Source: Theocolax elegans (Eukaryota; Arthropoda; Insecta; Hymenoptera; Cerocephalidae). Taken from it: a stretch of 64,000 nt of DNA. The notes under the pieces are model-generated. The model worked only from the letters and a program-made list of their open reading frames with translations, had not been told where the DNA came from and did no database searches. The DNA lies in assembly GCA_026168455.1 (NCBI GenBank), contig CM047428.1, forward strand, positions 82,602,594 through 82,666,593, read 5' to 3'. The number at the start of each line of letters is the position of its first letter. Positions within the stretch are counted from its first letter, which is position 1. Made by a program: the position numbers and the translations under genes. Shown piece by piece: positions 24,819 to 37,821 of the stretch.

Positions 24819-27800
24819 GGGGAAAGAGTGGATTAGCATGTTATGACAATGGCGGCGCAATTTCGGGACGCCCGAGCGACGAGCTCCAAAACCAGCCGCA
24901 TTAGTCCGGTGACGCGTATACTGCACACAAACTGAAGGAGGCTTGAATAAAAAGAGAGACGCGCGAAATTTCTCGCCTCCCGGTAAAAAACAGAAAGAAG
25001 TGCTTTCCTCTTGCGGCACCGAAGAGGAGGGGGAAATGATATATTCGCACGAATGTTCGCATCGGTGTAAGTCGTCCAATTTAAGGCCAACAAGTTTATT
25101 TATGCTCGCGGGCGAATTGTCGTGGCTCATAATTTTATCCTCGTGTTTATTAACCTCACCTACTCTTTCGTCGATATTTTTTCGTTTTCGGAAAATGTTT
25201 TTCCATTTGTTTATTTCCTAATATATATATATTTATCATACGTGTACACGAAGAGTCCGAAGTTATTTTTAGATCAATGTAATCAATATGCTATTCGCAT
25301 TTCAAGTTTTATAGCATAAATTCGTCGAAGAAATTTACCAGGTGATAAATATTAAAATTGTTAACGTATGCTGCTTTCGATTTCCTCTACGAGATCTTCA
25401 TTTCATATTCAAAAGTACCGCACGTATATCCATTTTATAAAACATGCACTTGGATGCATGTCCGTCTATCTAGATCGGACATAGAAAATTAATGGCTCTC
25501 TTGAACCGAAGATTACCTACTATCCACCTTTATTTTCTTTTCCTTAACTAATCTAGTTGGATCCGATACATGTGTCGAATAAATACTTTTTTCCTTAATA
25601 AATACTTTAAAAGTTTGTTCACGCATGTTTGTACGATGCTTTACTTTCATGCAAAAACTGTTTGTTTCGTTTGGTTCGTACAATGTTAGAAAATAAACCA
25701 TTTCGTAAAGTCAGTTGAGTACCCAATGTGCAACTTGTGTTAAAAAAATTATTTTTTAATTTTGTACGAAATTTTTTTTGTAACACATTTCTTACGTCCT
25801 GAGAATAAGGATTCTGACTAGAATTTCAACTCATAATATTAATGAGCAATTTATCTCATCAACTGATCTAAAAAAGATTTTCATGGAATTTTTAATTGTT
25901 AAGATACCTTAATTTGCAAGGTGACTTTTAAATAAATTGCGGTTAAAAAACCAATTTTTCATTTATAGTGCGTTATGGTACAACTCTTCAGGAGTAAAAT
26001 AAGCCAAAACAGAAACCTCTACAATGCCTGTACGCTGTAAAATTGTTCAACTTATTTAAAATTGTCAAATTGCTAGAAAACGGATACAAAAACTAGTCTA
26101 TTAATCGGTAGTCGCGAAACGCTTTTTTCAAGATGAATACCTATTTAATGGAACGAGCGTTACCTCATATGTATTTTCATTCGGTTTCCAAAGCTTATAT
26201 TATTCCAAACTCTGAATTCCCTATCTAATCGGATCAGTCACGATTATTAACGTAAATTAATTATCGTTTTCGCCTTTGGAGCAATCTTGCCTAAAATACC
26301 AACCTTTTTTCTAGTTTCTTATAACAAAATTATTAAAACCATTTTTAATGCCTATTTAATTGCGTGTGCTCTTAGTTATGATTTGCATAAGCCAAGACAT
26401 TTTTATAAGGTTAAAAATAATTTATAAGTTGACAATTATGGCGGAACCACTGATTTCATTACAATAAATGAGTGAGTACAAAGAGAAAAAACATTTCTAT
26501 CAGGCATTTGAGGAGAAAATTGTTAGTTTCTTTTAATTTTGCAAGATAAGTAATCAACAAAATTGAACGAAACGTAGCTAACTGTGTAGATTATTTAGGA
26601 CCTACGAATACCTTATTTAATAGGAGCAATGGTTTAAAAATGATACTAGTTAAACAATGCAACAAAAATAAAACTTTTTAAACAATTTCTTTCAGTTTCT
26701 TCGACGATTGAGTCGCGAGTTTTAAAGGCTTCCACCGAGGTACATTATCGGGTAAAAATACGTGTGGAGGTGTCAATTTTTACACAATGATGAGAGTGTA
26801 CGGTAGACGGTGTTTGCCAAAATGTATGTACGTAGCGTACGATAAATCTTGCGTGATAGACGATGATCGTAAAAGAATCCGATATCGAATCGTGGAACGC
26901 TAAGTTTCCGGCATTGATTAATCGTCCTTGGCATTTAGCATGCATCAGACGTAGAGTTGTATGTGTAGGATAGGAAATGCGCGAGGGAAACTGCAAGTGC
27001 TAGAGGGTATTTCAGTGATGATCGATCAACCGATCGGTCGTCGGTGCCGTCATCGTGGCTACGTTGCCATTACTGTTGTTGCCGGATGAACGGAATCTCT
27101 CCCTCCCCTCTACGTTGTTTCGGTCCATTGGTCCAGCGTTACGAGCCCATTGCGGCCTATCGTTTGTGTCCCTCAATTAGTTACCCGTATAGACCGTTCC
27201 TTGTTACACCAACTATGTTATCGCTATTCTCTTCCTCTTTTCCTATAATTTCCAACCGCGTAAATGCTGGCATATGTTTCGAACGATCGCCACCTAGTCA
27301 GTTTCATTCGTTTTACGATGACTCCTATACAGTCTCCTCTATTGTTTTTAAGTTACTCGACCTCTCGGATTTAGTATAAAATACGTCGTCAACCTTAAAA
27401 CATTATCGGAATCATAAAGTTTTCATCCCTGCTTCATCGACAAAGTGAAAATAGATTAAAAATTATAAAATATAACAGAACTATTACAGTTAATAAGTTC
27501 ATTACCCTCCGTTCGTTAATAATCTAACAGTGTGCTAAATATTTAGTGTTTTCGAAAGCTGCATCCCTTATATGAAAATTGTAAACCTACCCTCAAAATG
27601 GTGCGCAGGCTTTACATTAGCCGTTTGGTAAGGGACGGTTTTCCAATACGTACTGATATTTAATACACTATTATACTAATTGTAAGAAAAATATAACAGT
27701 TGTGGGTTAGTTAAGTAAATTTTATTCTGATACTGTACTGTAAACAAACACAAAATTATTTTCATTTGTCTATATCGGTAATAAATATCGATCGCTCTTA

Positions 27801-29453
27801 CGCGGAATAACTGTATTTTTATTATAATCGAGACACTTAAGACATAGCAACAGCTGTCCTTTCTTAAATGTGTACCATTTGAAAGTATTTTATATCTTAT
27901 TTAATACTCATAAAAACTCCAACAATAACAGTCAAAATTTATTACGATGTTGCTCTTATTAAAGGTTACTTTGCCTTTTTTCGAACAAGCGATAATGTTA
28001 ATCAAATTAATTCAATCGTACGTGCTTTATTGCCAATCAAATTTAACCAAATTTATCTAGTAATTATTATTTTTTTTTTTTGTTGATTTAATTATTGACG
28101 ATCGAAGCACATTATTGTAGTTTGTTTATTAGTCAATTACTTTACGAAGTTAGTAAATTGACTTTGGAACTTCCGGAAATATGTTCACGTTTACTAAATT
28201 GTTTTATGATATAGAGAAATTTTAATTTATTTTATTTGTGTACTCGTATAAAAGTATTTATTAAACATAATAAATGTAGTTGTATGATACTTCTTATTAT
28301 TCGACATAGTTATGCGTTTGTAGCCATAAATCGCGTGTAGCATTAAAAGAAAAACGTTTTGAAGACAATTTTAAAAGTTTGCAGATACCCGAATGAAGTT
28401 TAAAGCGAAAATCGATGTTACATCTCGTACCGACTCCCAGGTACAAAAGATCCGATTCGAACAAATGTAATCTAGAGGTTAAAAAATCGTACCGAGTGTT
28501 GAAAAAGAAGAAAAAAATTGAATTAAAATAAATGAGTGAAAATCTGGTTAACTTAGGTCTTACTTTTTTAACTATTTCCTTAGTAGAAATTTAAGAATAT
28601 TGTTGTTAACCAAGAGTATAATATCGTACGGTACGACTTAATTTAGATATTTTTTGACATTTCATGTACCCACTCGACATTTTATCATTTAAAAAACATT
28701 GCTGCACTTGTATCTAATTCATACCGAAATTCCTGTTGGGGTTATAGTTTATTAAATGAGATACACATATTCCACATCATTTATTGAAATACTTCTGTTA
28801 AACAATGTAATACGTGTCATTACGATGCGGGTACCTACTTACAATTATGTGGATCCCTACTTCTATTGTTCAACGAGACTAATGCGCTTCGGCGTGGCCA
28901 TAGGGCTGAGAAGCGGTAGGTTAGTACGTTTTTCATATAGGTGGCAATGCTGTAAATTCCAAATGTAGCGTTGGAAATACAAAATAAATTGATTATTCTA
29001 ACAGTTGCTAACATGGTCAATTAACGATTTCAGTATCGAATAACTGATAATTTAGTTTTTCTCACATTTTCTACCTCGGGTAGGTGAATCTGTTACCTGA
29101 TTACCTCCCTCAGACCTCCATTTCCTCCTTCTCCTCCTACTCCTCCTCCTATTAATGTTGATGTTTACAGTACTTTCAAAACTGTCAACTAATAGTTATT
29201 TGGTATAAGTTATAAATGTCTGTGCGTAACATTCTTTCACTTCCTCAAAATTAAATTGTAATTATTAATTCATCAGTTTTCTTTATTTCACAAACATATA
29301 TTTATTCAAAACAAAAACATAGTTTTGCCATTTAAATAAACACTTTCTTCTATCAAAGTAAACAATGTAACACGACCAAAATTGCACTGTTCAAAAAATA
29401 AATTTTGTTTCGTAAAAAAGAAGTTATTTGAAACATGTTTCTTGATTTAACAT

Positions 29454-29459
29454 TTTATT
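29454..29459 (-). terminator. Poly(A) signal AATAAA of the nested secreted-protein gene
   Basis: AATAAA on the minus strand (TTTATT on plus) begins 19 nt after the stop codon at 29478. This predicts mRNA cleavage around 29430-29440 and a very short 3' UTR. Confidence 0.65.
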
Positions 29460-29477
29460 TTACAATAGAGGTACTGA

Positions 29478-30452
29478 TTAATCTTTAATTTCCCTTGGAG
29501 GACATAACTCGGATTTTACATGTTCAATATCTTTTTTTATATAATCCGGAAGTTCGGTGGACACGACGACGTTACAGTTGGCTATATATGTGTAATAAAA
29601 TAAAATTATCGATAAATGTTGTACAACACATCATTTGCGATCTCTAAAAACTATCAAAATTTACCTTCGACCATCGCGACGACTTCTTCATGAATGGCAT
29701 CAAGAACGCCAGTTGAAGCTAAAAAAATAAATTTCTTACTGTTGTTGAAAAAATACTACCGTGTGAATCTTTAATAAATTATACTTTTTGAAACGCGTAC
29801 TGACAGACAATTGGATGATTTCAATAAAATATTTAACTGATAGTTAATCTATGTTTGAAACTAAGCAATAATTATTAAAAGTTAAGCAATTTTAATTGAA
29901 GGGATGGTAACATATTTGTAAATACAAAATACTTATTAGTTTGAAACATTGATTTTGTTAGACGTTTCAATAATTTATTTGAGTTAAATAAATAGTCTAA
30001 TACTATTAGTTCGGGAAAGTGTACCTCTAGATAATGTTTTGGAGAAGTCTGGGATTGGAGACTATATCAGACGTTTAATTTGTTAAAATGTCTACAGTTA
30101 TAATATCAGACTTTTTCGTAGATTGTAAAATTTTAATTATAAGAAAAATTTTAAAAATATTAATGCGAGGTAAGCAATGGACCTTCGAGTTCGGAGATTT
30201 GCTGTGTAACAGCTGATCTATAATTTTGTTTGTCATTATGTTAATAATTTGTTACATAATTTAAATTTTTCAAACTAATTTTTATTCGGGATATTTTATG
30301 GAATTCACTAAATATTTTGTCAGTGTGATTTATAATGAAATTTGTGTGTGTTACTTACGCAGTTGCGGAGCAGAGACGATGAGTCGAGCTAAGAGTGCAA
30401 ATGCTACGATAACAAATAATACAGTAAATCGCAATTCGTTAAGACGAAACAT
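29478..30452 (-). CDS. Small secreted protein, 83 aa, three exons, nested antisense in the KH-gene intron (unknown family)
   Basis: Coding exons on the minus strand are 30452-30359, 29718-29665 and 29581-29478. Exon 1 (94 nt) starts at ATG and encodes MFRLNELRF plus the hydrophobic stretch TVLFVIVAFALLARLIV, with a likely signal-peptidase site after IVSA. It ends at CTGC|GTAAGT. Exon 2 (54 nt) follows TTTATTTTTTTAG, encodes STGVLDAIHEEVVAMVE and ends GAAG|GTAAAT. Exon 3 (104 nt) follows ATATATAG and includes ANCNVVVSTELPDYIKK and SELCPPREIKD before TAA. All junction phases match (1/1 and 1/1), giving 252 nt. The mature part would be about 55 residues with two cysteines, which could form one disulphide. 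A TATA box lies about 56 bp upstream of the ATG and AATAAA lies 19 nt past the stop. I do not recognise the family. It could be a secreted signalling, immune or other short peptide. Existence of the gene is well supported by the combined signals; function is open. Confidence 0.82.
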
Positions 30453-30507
30453 TTCGGCCTTGCGCAGAGCGAATGGAAGTAGTCGCTCGTACGATCGAAC
30501 CGATATG

Positions 30508-30515
30508 TTTATATA
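30508..30515 (-). promoter_or_regulatory. TATA box of the nested secreted-protein gene
   Basis: On the minus strand the context is GTATATATAAAC, about 56 bp upstream of the ATG at 30452. This puts transcription start near 30478-30485 and a short 5' UTR of about 30 nt. No exact arthropod TCAGT initiator is visible. Confidence 0.65.
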
Positions 30516-30639
30516 TACAAGCTCGGCGCGTATATCAACGAAACACTAAAGCCATAACAAGTTTTTTTCATAACATTTATAGAGCATGAGCGTTTTGCTA
30601 TATTAAAATATTCAATAAAATCTTTTGTTCCCAGTCGCA

Positions 30640-31216
<577 letters not shown>

Positions 31217-33277
31217 GGCGATGCGTTGCTACTATAAAATATTTGTTTACTGCCGTGTCGAATTTCCTCTATATACCTATACCCGTATGGCTGACAAACA
31301 ATACATTTATTAAATTAAACAATGCTTCGTTTAATCACTTTCGAATCCTTTTTTATTTTTTCCGGTTTTAAACTTTGATCTAATTTTCGATTAAGATTCA
31401 AACGTTATAAAAAAAAATCATTCACTTCGATTTTGTTATTCGATACTTCGAATTATTCACGTTCTTCCAAGTATCTTTTTATTACATCGATAATAATAAT
31501 GCATCGATTGATTTATATGTTTATTTTTCGTCGTACCTTTTTTAAAATACTACTCGAAGTAAATGGGTTTAAACTTTTCAAACTAACGCGATTTACGGTT
31601 AAACTTGAGACACAGGCGCACACACACGGAGCAGTAATGTAACAATTAATAAAATATCCGAGCAATAAAACATTTTTATAGCCTCGTGTTCATTTTTTCG
31701 TTAAAAAGTAAAGCTACCTCTGATCGTTGATGGTAATTATTAAACCAGCTATGCGAGGATCGTGCTTACGATACATCTCGTTAAAAATATGGTTGGTTAT
31801 AGAGCCGCTAAACGATAGTATCATCTTAGTACTTCAGATTTTTTTTGTTTTTTCGGTTACAATCTTGTTCTTGTATATTTTAACGTTAGTATTCGTTGAC
31901 GCGACGTGGGTACCGATCGAAGTTACCTATGAAACAGGATGATATGGATTTCGTGACCAGACTGCCACATTCTACTAAAAATCCTTTTTTATCGATGGAA
32001 CCTTAAGACCCTTTAGACTTTGATCGTACCTTACGAACGCGAAAAATGAGTAGCCTATATATACTTGGACCCACTGCTCTATTGGGTGATCTATAGTTTA
32101 ATAATACTTACACATGTTTGTATTGAGGCAATGTCGAGGTCAAATTGCAAGGAACTGCTTTTAAAAGCCCGTAAAAATTGTAACTAAAATTCGAAACTGA
32201 AAATTAGACAAAACATTTAGCGCGAATCCTAAGTTACATAAAAAAGACGACAAAAGCTTTTTTAAAATAACTCTAAATTTCTTTTTCAAGTAAAAAATTA
32301 CTGACTTAAAGACAAATAATCTAAAGTAATCAATATCAAGTCAGAATTTCATTCTAATCAAGTTAAATATTAAACTTATAGAACGATCGCCGTAACCTCA
32401 GGTTTTCTTTTTTAGTAAAGAATTATTCATTTTGAGTGGCATGTTCACTCAAAAATGTGAAAACTCACTTTTGGCGAAAGTTTTTCACTTTAACGATTTT
32501 AGAGTTTTTAATGTTAAATTGCTAACGATAAGTAATCATTTTTGTCCAACGTAATTAGGTATAGCAATCAATATGTGCATAAGAAACATTTTCTAACAAC
32601 TTAGAGATATAGTTATGTAGAGAGAAAGCAAGTAGAAGATCATTATATAAACATTTTTTGAAAAATATGCTTTCGTTAATGGAATTAATAAACGAATTAA
32701 TATTTATCACTCCCAAACGATATTGCTACATTGTTGTATTCTATCATACGTTATGCGAGTTGTTATTTTTCAGAAAAGTTACTTGATTTTCACTTACGGT
32801 AACTCGTAGTTACTCGCACACAAAAAACGGAAAACTCGAGCATTGTCACGCGCGCAGCTGAGAAAACTATACCCGCAAACGCAATGAATTTAGTGGAAAA
32901 AGTTTTAGTACCTCGATTACTCGGTAAGTGATTACGCGACCTACGAGATTCTTATTTCTCCAAATTTTATTATCTTAGAATTGCGATACAGGTATTTTTA
33001 CACACTTATTTCTCTTATATTTCGCGTAATAGTTGAACAACAAAAAAATATTTTAAGCAAAACCTATAATGTTTTAATTAATCATAAATTATTGATACCC
33101 GCGGGTAACTTACAAACACATTTACAGTGATATCGTACGTGTATACACCTATGAAACGTAGCTACGATACGCGTATGCATTAAAAAAGGAAGTTTATCGA
33201 CATGTGTGATTAATAGGGATACATAAAAATAACCGATTTGCAACTATCAATCAAATATCGCGAAAAAGATTAATAGT

Positions 33278-33285
33278 TGTTTTAT
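33278..33285 (-). terminator. Possible poly(A) signal of the second antisense gene
   Basis: ATAATAAAAC on the minus strand lies about 140 nt after the TAA at 33421. It is consistent with that exon being terminal, but AATAAA is common in AT-rich DNA. Confidence 0.3.
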
Positions 33286-33420
33286 TATCGAGGGTACTTT
33301 GTAGAAAAATCAAAGGCACACCTGTTTTGTAGAAAACAGAAACAAAGGTTTAAAGTTTCATTATACTGCGAGTGAAAAGTAGGTTGAGCAAAGAATACGG
33401 TTATATTTCAAAATTCTCAA

Positions 33421-33714
33421 TTATTCATAAATAACGCGTGTTAATTTTAATATATTACCGTAGAACAAAGCGAACAAGGAGAGAAATTTAGGAAAATTAG
33501 CGGTCAGTTTGTTGAGCATTCGATGCAAGTACTTCCCTGTCAGTAACAGACTGTCACGCAAAACATTCACGCTTAATAGCCTGTAATCGAACTTTGTGGC
33601 TGTGTCGCCTCCGTTCCATTCTCCCGACAAAATGCTTCTGTGATATATTTTATATGGTACCGCTACTTGCGTTCGAGCAATGCAGAAGACGACAAGCTCC
33701 TCCTTCTTTACAGA
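33421..33714 (-). CDS. Probable terminal coding exon of a second antisense gene (unknown product)
   Basis: The minus strand has an acceptor GTAACTCCTACAG at 33715, followed by 97 open codons from SVKKEELVVFCIARTQ to LTRVIYE and a TAA at 33421-33423. The stretch is more GC-rich than its surroundings. It reads as ordinary protein, for example KFDYRLLSVNVLRDS and KYLHRMLNKLTANFPKFLS, with a hydrophobic patch near the end. Phase at its start is 0, which matches the end of the candidate exon at 35551-35610. An AATAAA on the same strand lies about 140 nt downstream, near 33280. I do not recognise the family. A GGTAATA donor-like site lies inside the exon after LFALFY, so the C-terminus could differ. 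Alternatively this could be chance open sequence, but about 100 open codons with an acceptor makes that less likely. Confidence 0.45.
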   Translation of the reverse strand, partial: SVKKEELVVFCIARTQVAVPYKIYHRSILSGEWNGGDTATKFDYRLLSVNVLRDSLLLTGKYLHRMLNKLTANFPKFLSLFALFYGNILKLTRVIYE

Positions 33715-35315
33715 CTGTAGGAGTTACGTGCTACAAAATGAATTAAACTTGCAGTTAGTAAAATGATAATAATTATTAGACGATTTGAGTAGCTAATGAC
33801 TAACTAATATTCAGCTAAAATAAATCTAAATTTCGCCAAAAATTATCTAGATTTAATCTAAGAAATATATATTTAAAATTATAGTTAGAAATAACACTTA
33901 CAATTATTAGTAATAAAACGTTATTTTTGCCACTGATAAAATGGTGTTATTATTACTAAACAAGTTGTTATAATCCTTTATTTTCAATTCGAATCTAACC
34001 TAAAACCTTAAAAATACATCAAAATGATGTGCTAAAATAATCTAGTTATTATAAATTATTTTTATTCGATGGAATTTGTTATCAAACGTTATAATTCACT
34101 TTAATAAATTAAATTATTTATCTTTGTACAAATAACTAAATATGATTTTAACCGAAAATTACCTATCAAATCCGTCACGATATTTAGATAGATGTATCAA
34201 AATTTTTATTGTTTTTTAAAAATTAATCATTTTTTTATAATTTATATCCGGAAGTATAAAAAAATTGAGTAGCTTCGAATTAATCAAATGTTTTGTTTAC
34301 CGTATCTAGAACAATAAAATAAATTAAAGAGAAGAGTAAAAACCATTTTTTTTTCATTCTCTCGCTATCTCTGTATTCAATTACATTAGTTGATTGTCAC
34401 TTTTAAAAACATCAACAATAACGTATTTTCCATTATTCCTTGCAATAAGAAATATTAATAATCTATAATTGAATCAATCTCGAGGTTCTATATTTACATA
34501 TACTCTTTATACTCGTATCATCAATCTACAAACAAGCTAGTTTATTTATTTTTTTTTGAAGTATAGAACAGTAAACTCTTTTTTTTTTTTGTATTTCGCG
34601 AAACGCGATCTTTGATAAAACGATGGTGGAATGGCAAGGAAAGGGATGAAACGAAGGATTTTTGATTCTCTCTCGAAAAATTTCCGTGCATTGTAAAACA
34701 ATCCTATATAGGTTTTGAAATATACATCGATAACCTGCTTTATATATCGAGAGTCGATTGTATTTCGCAAATCCCATCTCCTAAAAAATCATCGATGCGA
34801 ATACGAAAATGAAAGAAATTTAATTTCGCGAGCTGTACACCGAACTTTCACGTCAATCGTTCGCAGCGAAACATTAATTATTAAACAATTTTGTACATAA
34901 AACATATGTCATTTGTGACTATGTGTAGTATTAATAATAGTTACGAGACACGTATCAAATCGTTCAATAAAATCCTTCAAAGCCTGTAGTTTAATAATGC
35001 ACTTATTGCTTACATAATTCATCATTCCGAAATTAATTGAAAGACACACTCACACACACACACACCTTGATCAAGGGGAAAAATCTATATGCTCTATCAT
35101 TTCGTTGTTATCTCGATTAAATGTGCTAAACGATGTACAGCGGGCGAATAATTAAATGTTCAAGATAGTTTCCGCAAATATTTTTATTGATTAATAAAAA
35201 AACTGCCGTGAAAATTTTTTCTATTAAAATGGTTTATTAAAAAAAATAGATTTTGTATCAAGAACACTATCAAGAGGACTGATTAAATTGCAGTGAATTA
35301 TTATAACCTAATTTC

Positions 35316-35535
35316 GAAGCCTGCGATGGCTCGGTCGGTTAGGACGTCGGGCTCGTAATCTGGAGGTCCCAGGTTCGATTCCCGGTCCCGGCCGATTGAT
35401 ACAAACACCATTGGGGAATGTATTCTCAACAAGTGCTTTCTTCACCAAGACATCGTATGCTGCCTCCGTCGCTGATTAGCACCGATTTGGGAGCATAAAA
35501 AGAGCGACGTTAAAATAATAAGAATAAAAAAAAAG
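35316..35535 (+). mobile_element. tRNA-derived SINE, full-length copy
   Basis: The tRNA-like head carries a box A (TGGCTCGGTCGG, 35327-35338) and a perfect box B (GGTTCGATTCC, 35372-35382). An anticodon-like CGT lies in a CTCGTAA loop (a Thr or mutated Met-type ancestor). A tRNA-unrelated body of about 120 bp follows, containing CACCGATTTGGGAGCATAAA and an A-rich tail. An 8-bp duplication CTAATTTC flanks it at 35308-35315 and 35536-35543. A second, deleted copy lies at 24028-24166 on the other strand, which proves it is a dispersed family. It is not a functional tRNA gene. Confidence 0.85.
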
Positions 35536-35550
35536 CTAATTTCAACTTAC

Positions 35551-35610
35551 TATAAGTGGATCAGAATTCCGGATTACCAATTTTGATACAATTTCCAGGA
35601 CGACATTCTT
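35551..35610 (-). CDS. Probable 60-nt internal exon of the second antisense gene
   Basis: On the minus strand a pyrimidine-rich acceptor (CTGCTGCCGCTACCTATTAG) precedes 60 nt encoding KNVVLEIVSKLVIRNSDPLI. The donor is ATA|GTAAGT. The exon is phase 0 on both sides, so it joins in frame to the exon starting at 33714 across a 1.8-kb intron that contains the SINE at 35316-35535. Both splice sites are strong. The coding content is too short to judge on its own. Confidence 0.35.
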
Positions 35611-36433
35611 CTAATAGGTAGCGGCAGCAGCTGAGAAGATAGAAACTTGGAACCGAGGTCCAAAACATTCCATTTTAGTCAACCGATATCTAATTATTGA
35701 GTATAATTATAAGCTCTTTAATTACTAAAATTTCATCCAATAATGCTCCAATACGATCAATTCGTCAAACTAATATAAAAATGAGTAATTTTCTTCCATA
35801 GTATTCAGCGTAATAATAAATATTGCGGAGGGAGCAGACGATATTTTGAAAAAAATGACACTCGTCCACTCGCGGAAAACTAAATAAGAAGCAATACAAG
35901 TGTGGTAGAGAATTAGAGAGAAAGATAAAAAGGTAAAAAGTTAATTGGAGAGAAATTGGTCTATACGATCGAAGGATTATGGAAATGTTAATGATAACCT
36001 GCAGTAATTAAGAAGGGCTTTTCCAGTGTAATTGAACGGGAGGATCGCGGTAGGAAAAAGAAAGCGCCTCGCGTCGTTCTCTCTATAAAGAATCCTACAT
36101 CGAATCGAGGATATCGAGAGCAGAAAGAAAAAAGGTGTGTGAGGGTAAGCGAGAGAGAGAGAAAAGGATATTGGTCAGGTTTATACGATCGTAAGCTATG
36201 GCATTTTCTAATGAAAGCCCAAGGGTTATCAAGAAAGTGCTTTTTACCTTTCTTCTCTTTATACACCTACGAATTGCGTTAGTTAATGCAACCTTTTTTT
36301 CTCTCTCCTGTAGATTCTTTTCGGGTCCACAATTACCCAGAGTTACATAAAGAATATTAAATTGCCGCATTTCGCGTTAGAATCCTTCTTCTCAGCTTTC
36401 CTTCCTCGGGTACGTTTGTGGATAAGAGAAAAG

Positions 36434-36436
<3 letters not shown>

Positions 36437-36468
<32 letters not shown>
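36437..36468. repeat. (GA)n microsatellite
   Basis: About 16 GA units. Confidence 0.9.
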
Positions 36469-36470
<2 letters not shown>

Positions 36471-37426
36471 TAGCACGAATTCGCAAAGAATTTGAATAAA
36501 CGCCAAGTTTTTCATTACTTTTTGAGTGAATTACTTAGTTTACAAAGCATAGGTATTACTATAGTAGACTGATTAAATAAAGAGTTTTTGCTTTACTGTA
36601 GTTACTTCGAATAGGCTCGCTGTCATTTCCTTGACATGTATCGTTGAATATTTGAAATTTTTTAACTGCCTTCAGATATATGATATACATTTCCTATGAG
36701 TCATGATTATACTTTATAGTAACATACGAATATATCTTCGATTATTCGCTACAAAAGTAGTCAAAGTAGTAATATTTTTATGCGAAGAGTGGTTCAAAAA
36801 ATATATATTTTTTTATATTTTAAATATATTTTGAAGAAATATACATATAATGCTTTTTAAAACCAATTTTTCGTCTCGTTTTCTTATCGATTCATAATAT
36901 TAAAATTTGTATGTGGCATACTAAATTTTATCAAAATATATACATCAAATGGTATGTATTTTTCAACAAAATTTGATGTGTAGAAACTTCTAGAACAACA
37001 CAATATTCAATATTCAGGGTTCAAACTCCATTTTTATCCTCCTTGCATCCGACTTTAAGAATCATCATTTAAAGTCGAATTTAACTAAAAGAAGGACTAA
37101 TCATTGTGTTTATAAGGGTTCTCAATTTGTTTGGAAATCGTAGTGTACATTTTGGAAAGGTACTGATAAATATTTTTGACTCACATATTCAACACACATG
37201 TATAGATTGTTAATAAATAAGCAAAGGACATTAATTTCATAGAATTATATAAATATGCTCTTTATATCTTTTGATGTAAGGTTAAACATACAGTTACGAT
37301 TTTCGATCAATTTATTAGCTAGTCGTGTAATACATTACTTATTTTTTATCGGACACCACACATGGCTAAATACCATTAATTTTACGAAGGTAGTCTTAAA
37401 TCAAATGTTTTTTTTTCACCTGGCAG

Positions 37427-37532
37427 CCGAAGAATCGAAAGAGAGATTCTAGGTTTCGGTTGCCCGTCGAAGGGGCCTACCCAGCATTCGGGAGAGGCGA
37501 GAAGCTCTAGAAGCTTTGCTCCGGCACTCTCG
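37427..37532 (+). other. Candidate alternative (cassette) exon of the KH gene carrying an in-frame stop
   Basis: An excellent polypyrimidine acceptor (ten T followed by CACCTGGCAG) precedes 106 nt of GC-richer sequence that ends at CTCG|GTAAGATT. Entered in phase 0 from the exon ending at 19012, it reads PKNRKRDSRFRLPVEGAYPA, then FGRGEKL and a TAG at 37508-37510. Inclusion would therefore truncate the KH protein after its first KH strand, either as a short isoform or as a nonsense-mediated-decay exon. A different frame is open throughout (it contains GCPSKGPTQHSGEARS), so it could also belong to another plus-strand transcript or be an untranslated exon. Confidence 0.4.
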
Positions 37533-37821
37533 GTAAGATTTCGAATCGACGAGGAAATGCAACTCAGAGAGAGAGAGAGAGAGCACTGCCCTACCCCTCA
37601 TGTCCGTAACGAAAAACGTTAATTCATCTCACGCGAGAACGCACGCCCCTTTTAATTCTCGTTTTACCGTTCGTACACTTGGGAAAACTTACTATTCTGC
37701 AATCGAAAATAGAATATCCTCCGAGTTAATGAATAGTGCAGTGTACTCTCTTGTTGCAAATACAATTATATTCTCTTACCTCGATTTAAAACCAGTTTGA
37801 AATTGGATTCAATTGCCTTAC

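Larger units (their letters stand above)
21969..29453. other. Intron stretch between TTAA elements and the nested gene
   Basis: Holds the deleted SINE and a solo TTAA-element end. GC-richer patches lie at about 24650-25130 and 26690-27380, without supported coding content. The rest is AT-rich intron in which I see nothing. Confidence 0.5.

Noticed and set aside
32119..32161. 43-nt minus-strand mini-exon between AAAAGCAG and GTAAGTATT
   Set aside because: Strong donor, but tiny and with a weak acceptor. Several phase-compatible chains can be built with it by chance.
35320..35393. tRNA gene (Thr/Met-like) with good A and B boxes
   Set aside because: It is the head of a SINE: an A-tailed body follows, it has a target-site duplication, and a related dispersed copy exists. 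Stems are degraded by several G-T pairs.
36095..36370. Minus-strand ORF starting MRQFNILYVTLG with a GTAAAA donor-like site
   Set aside because: Lysine-rich AT sequence with a weak donor. It does not join the neighbouring antisense exons in a compelling way.
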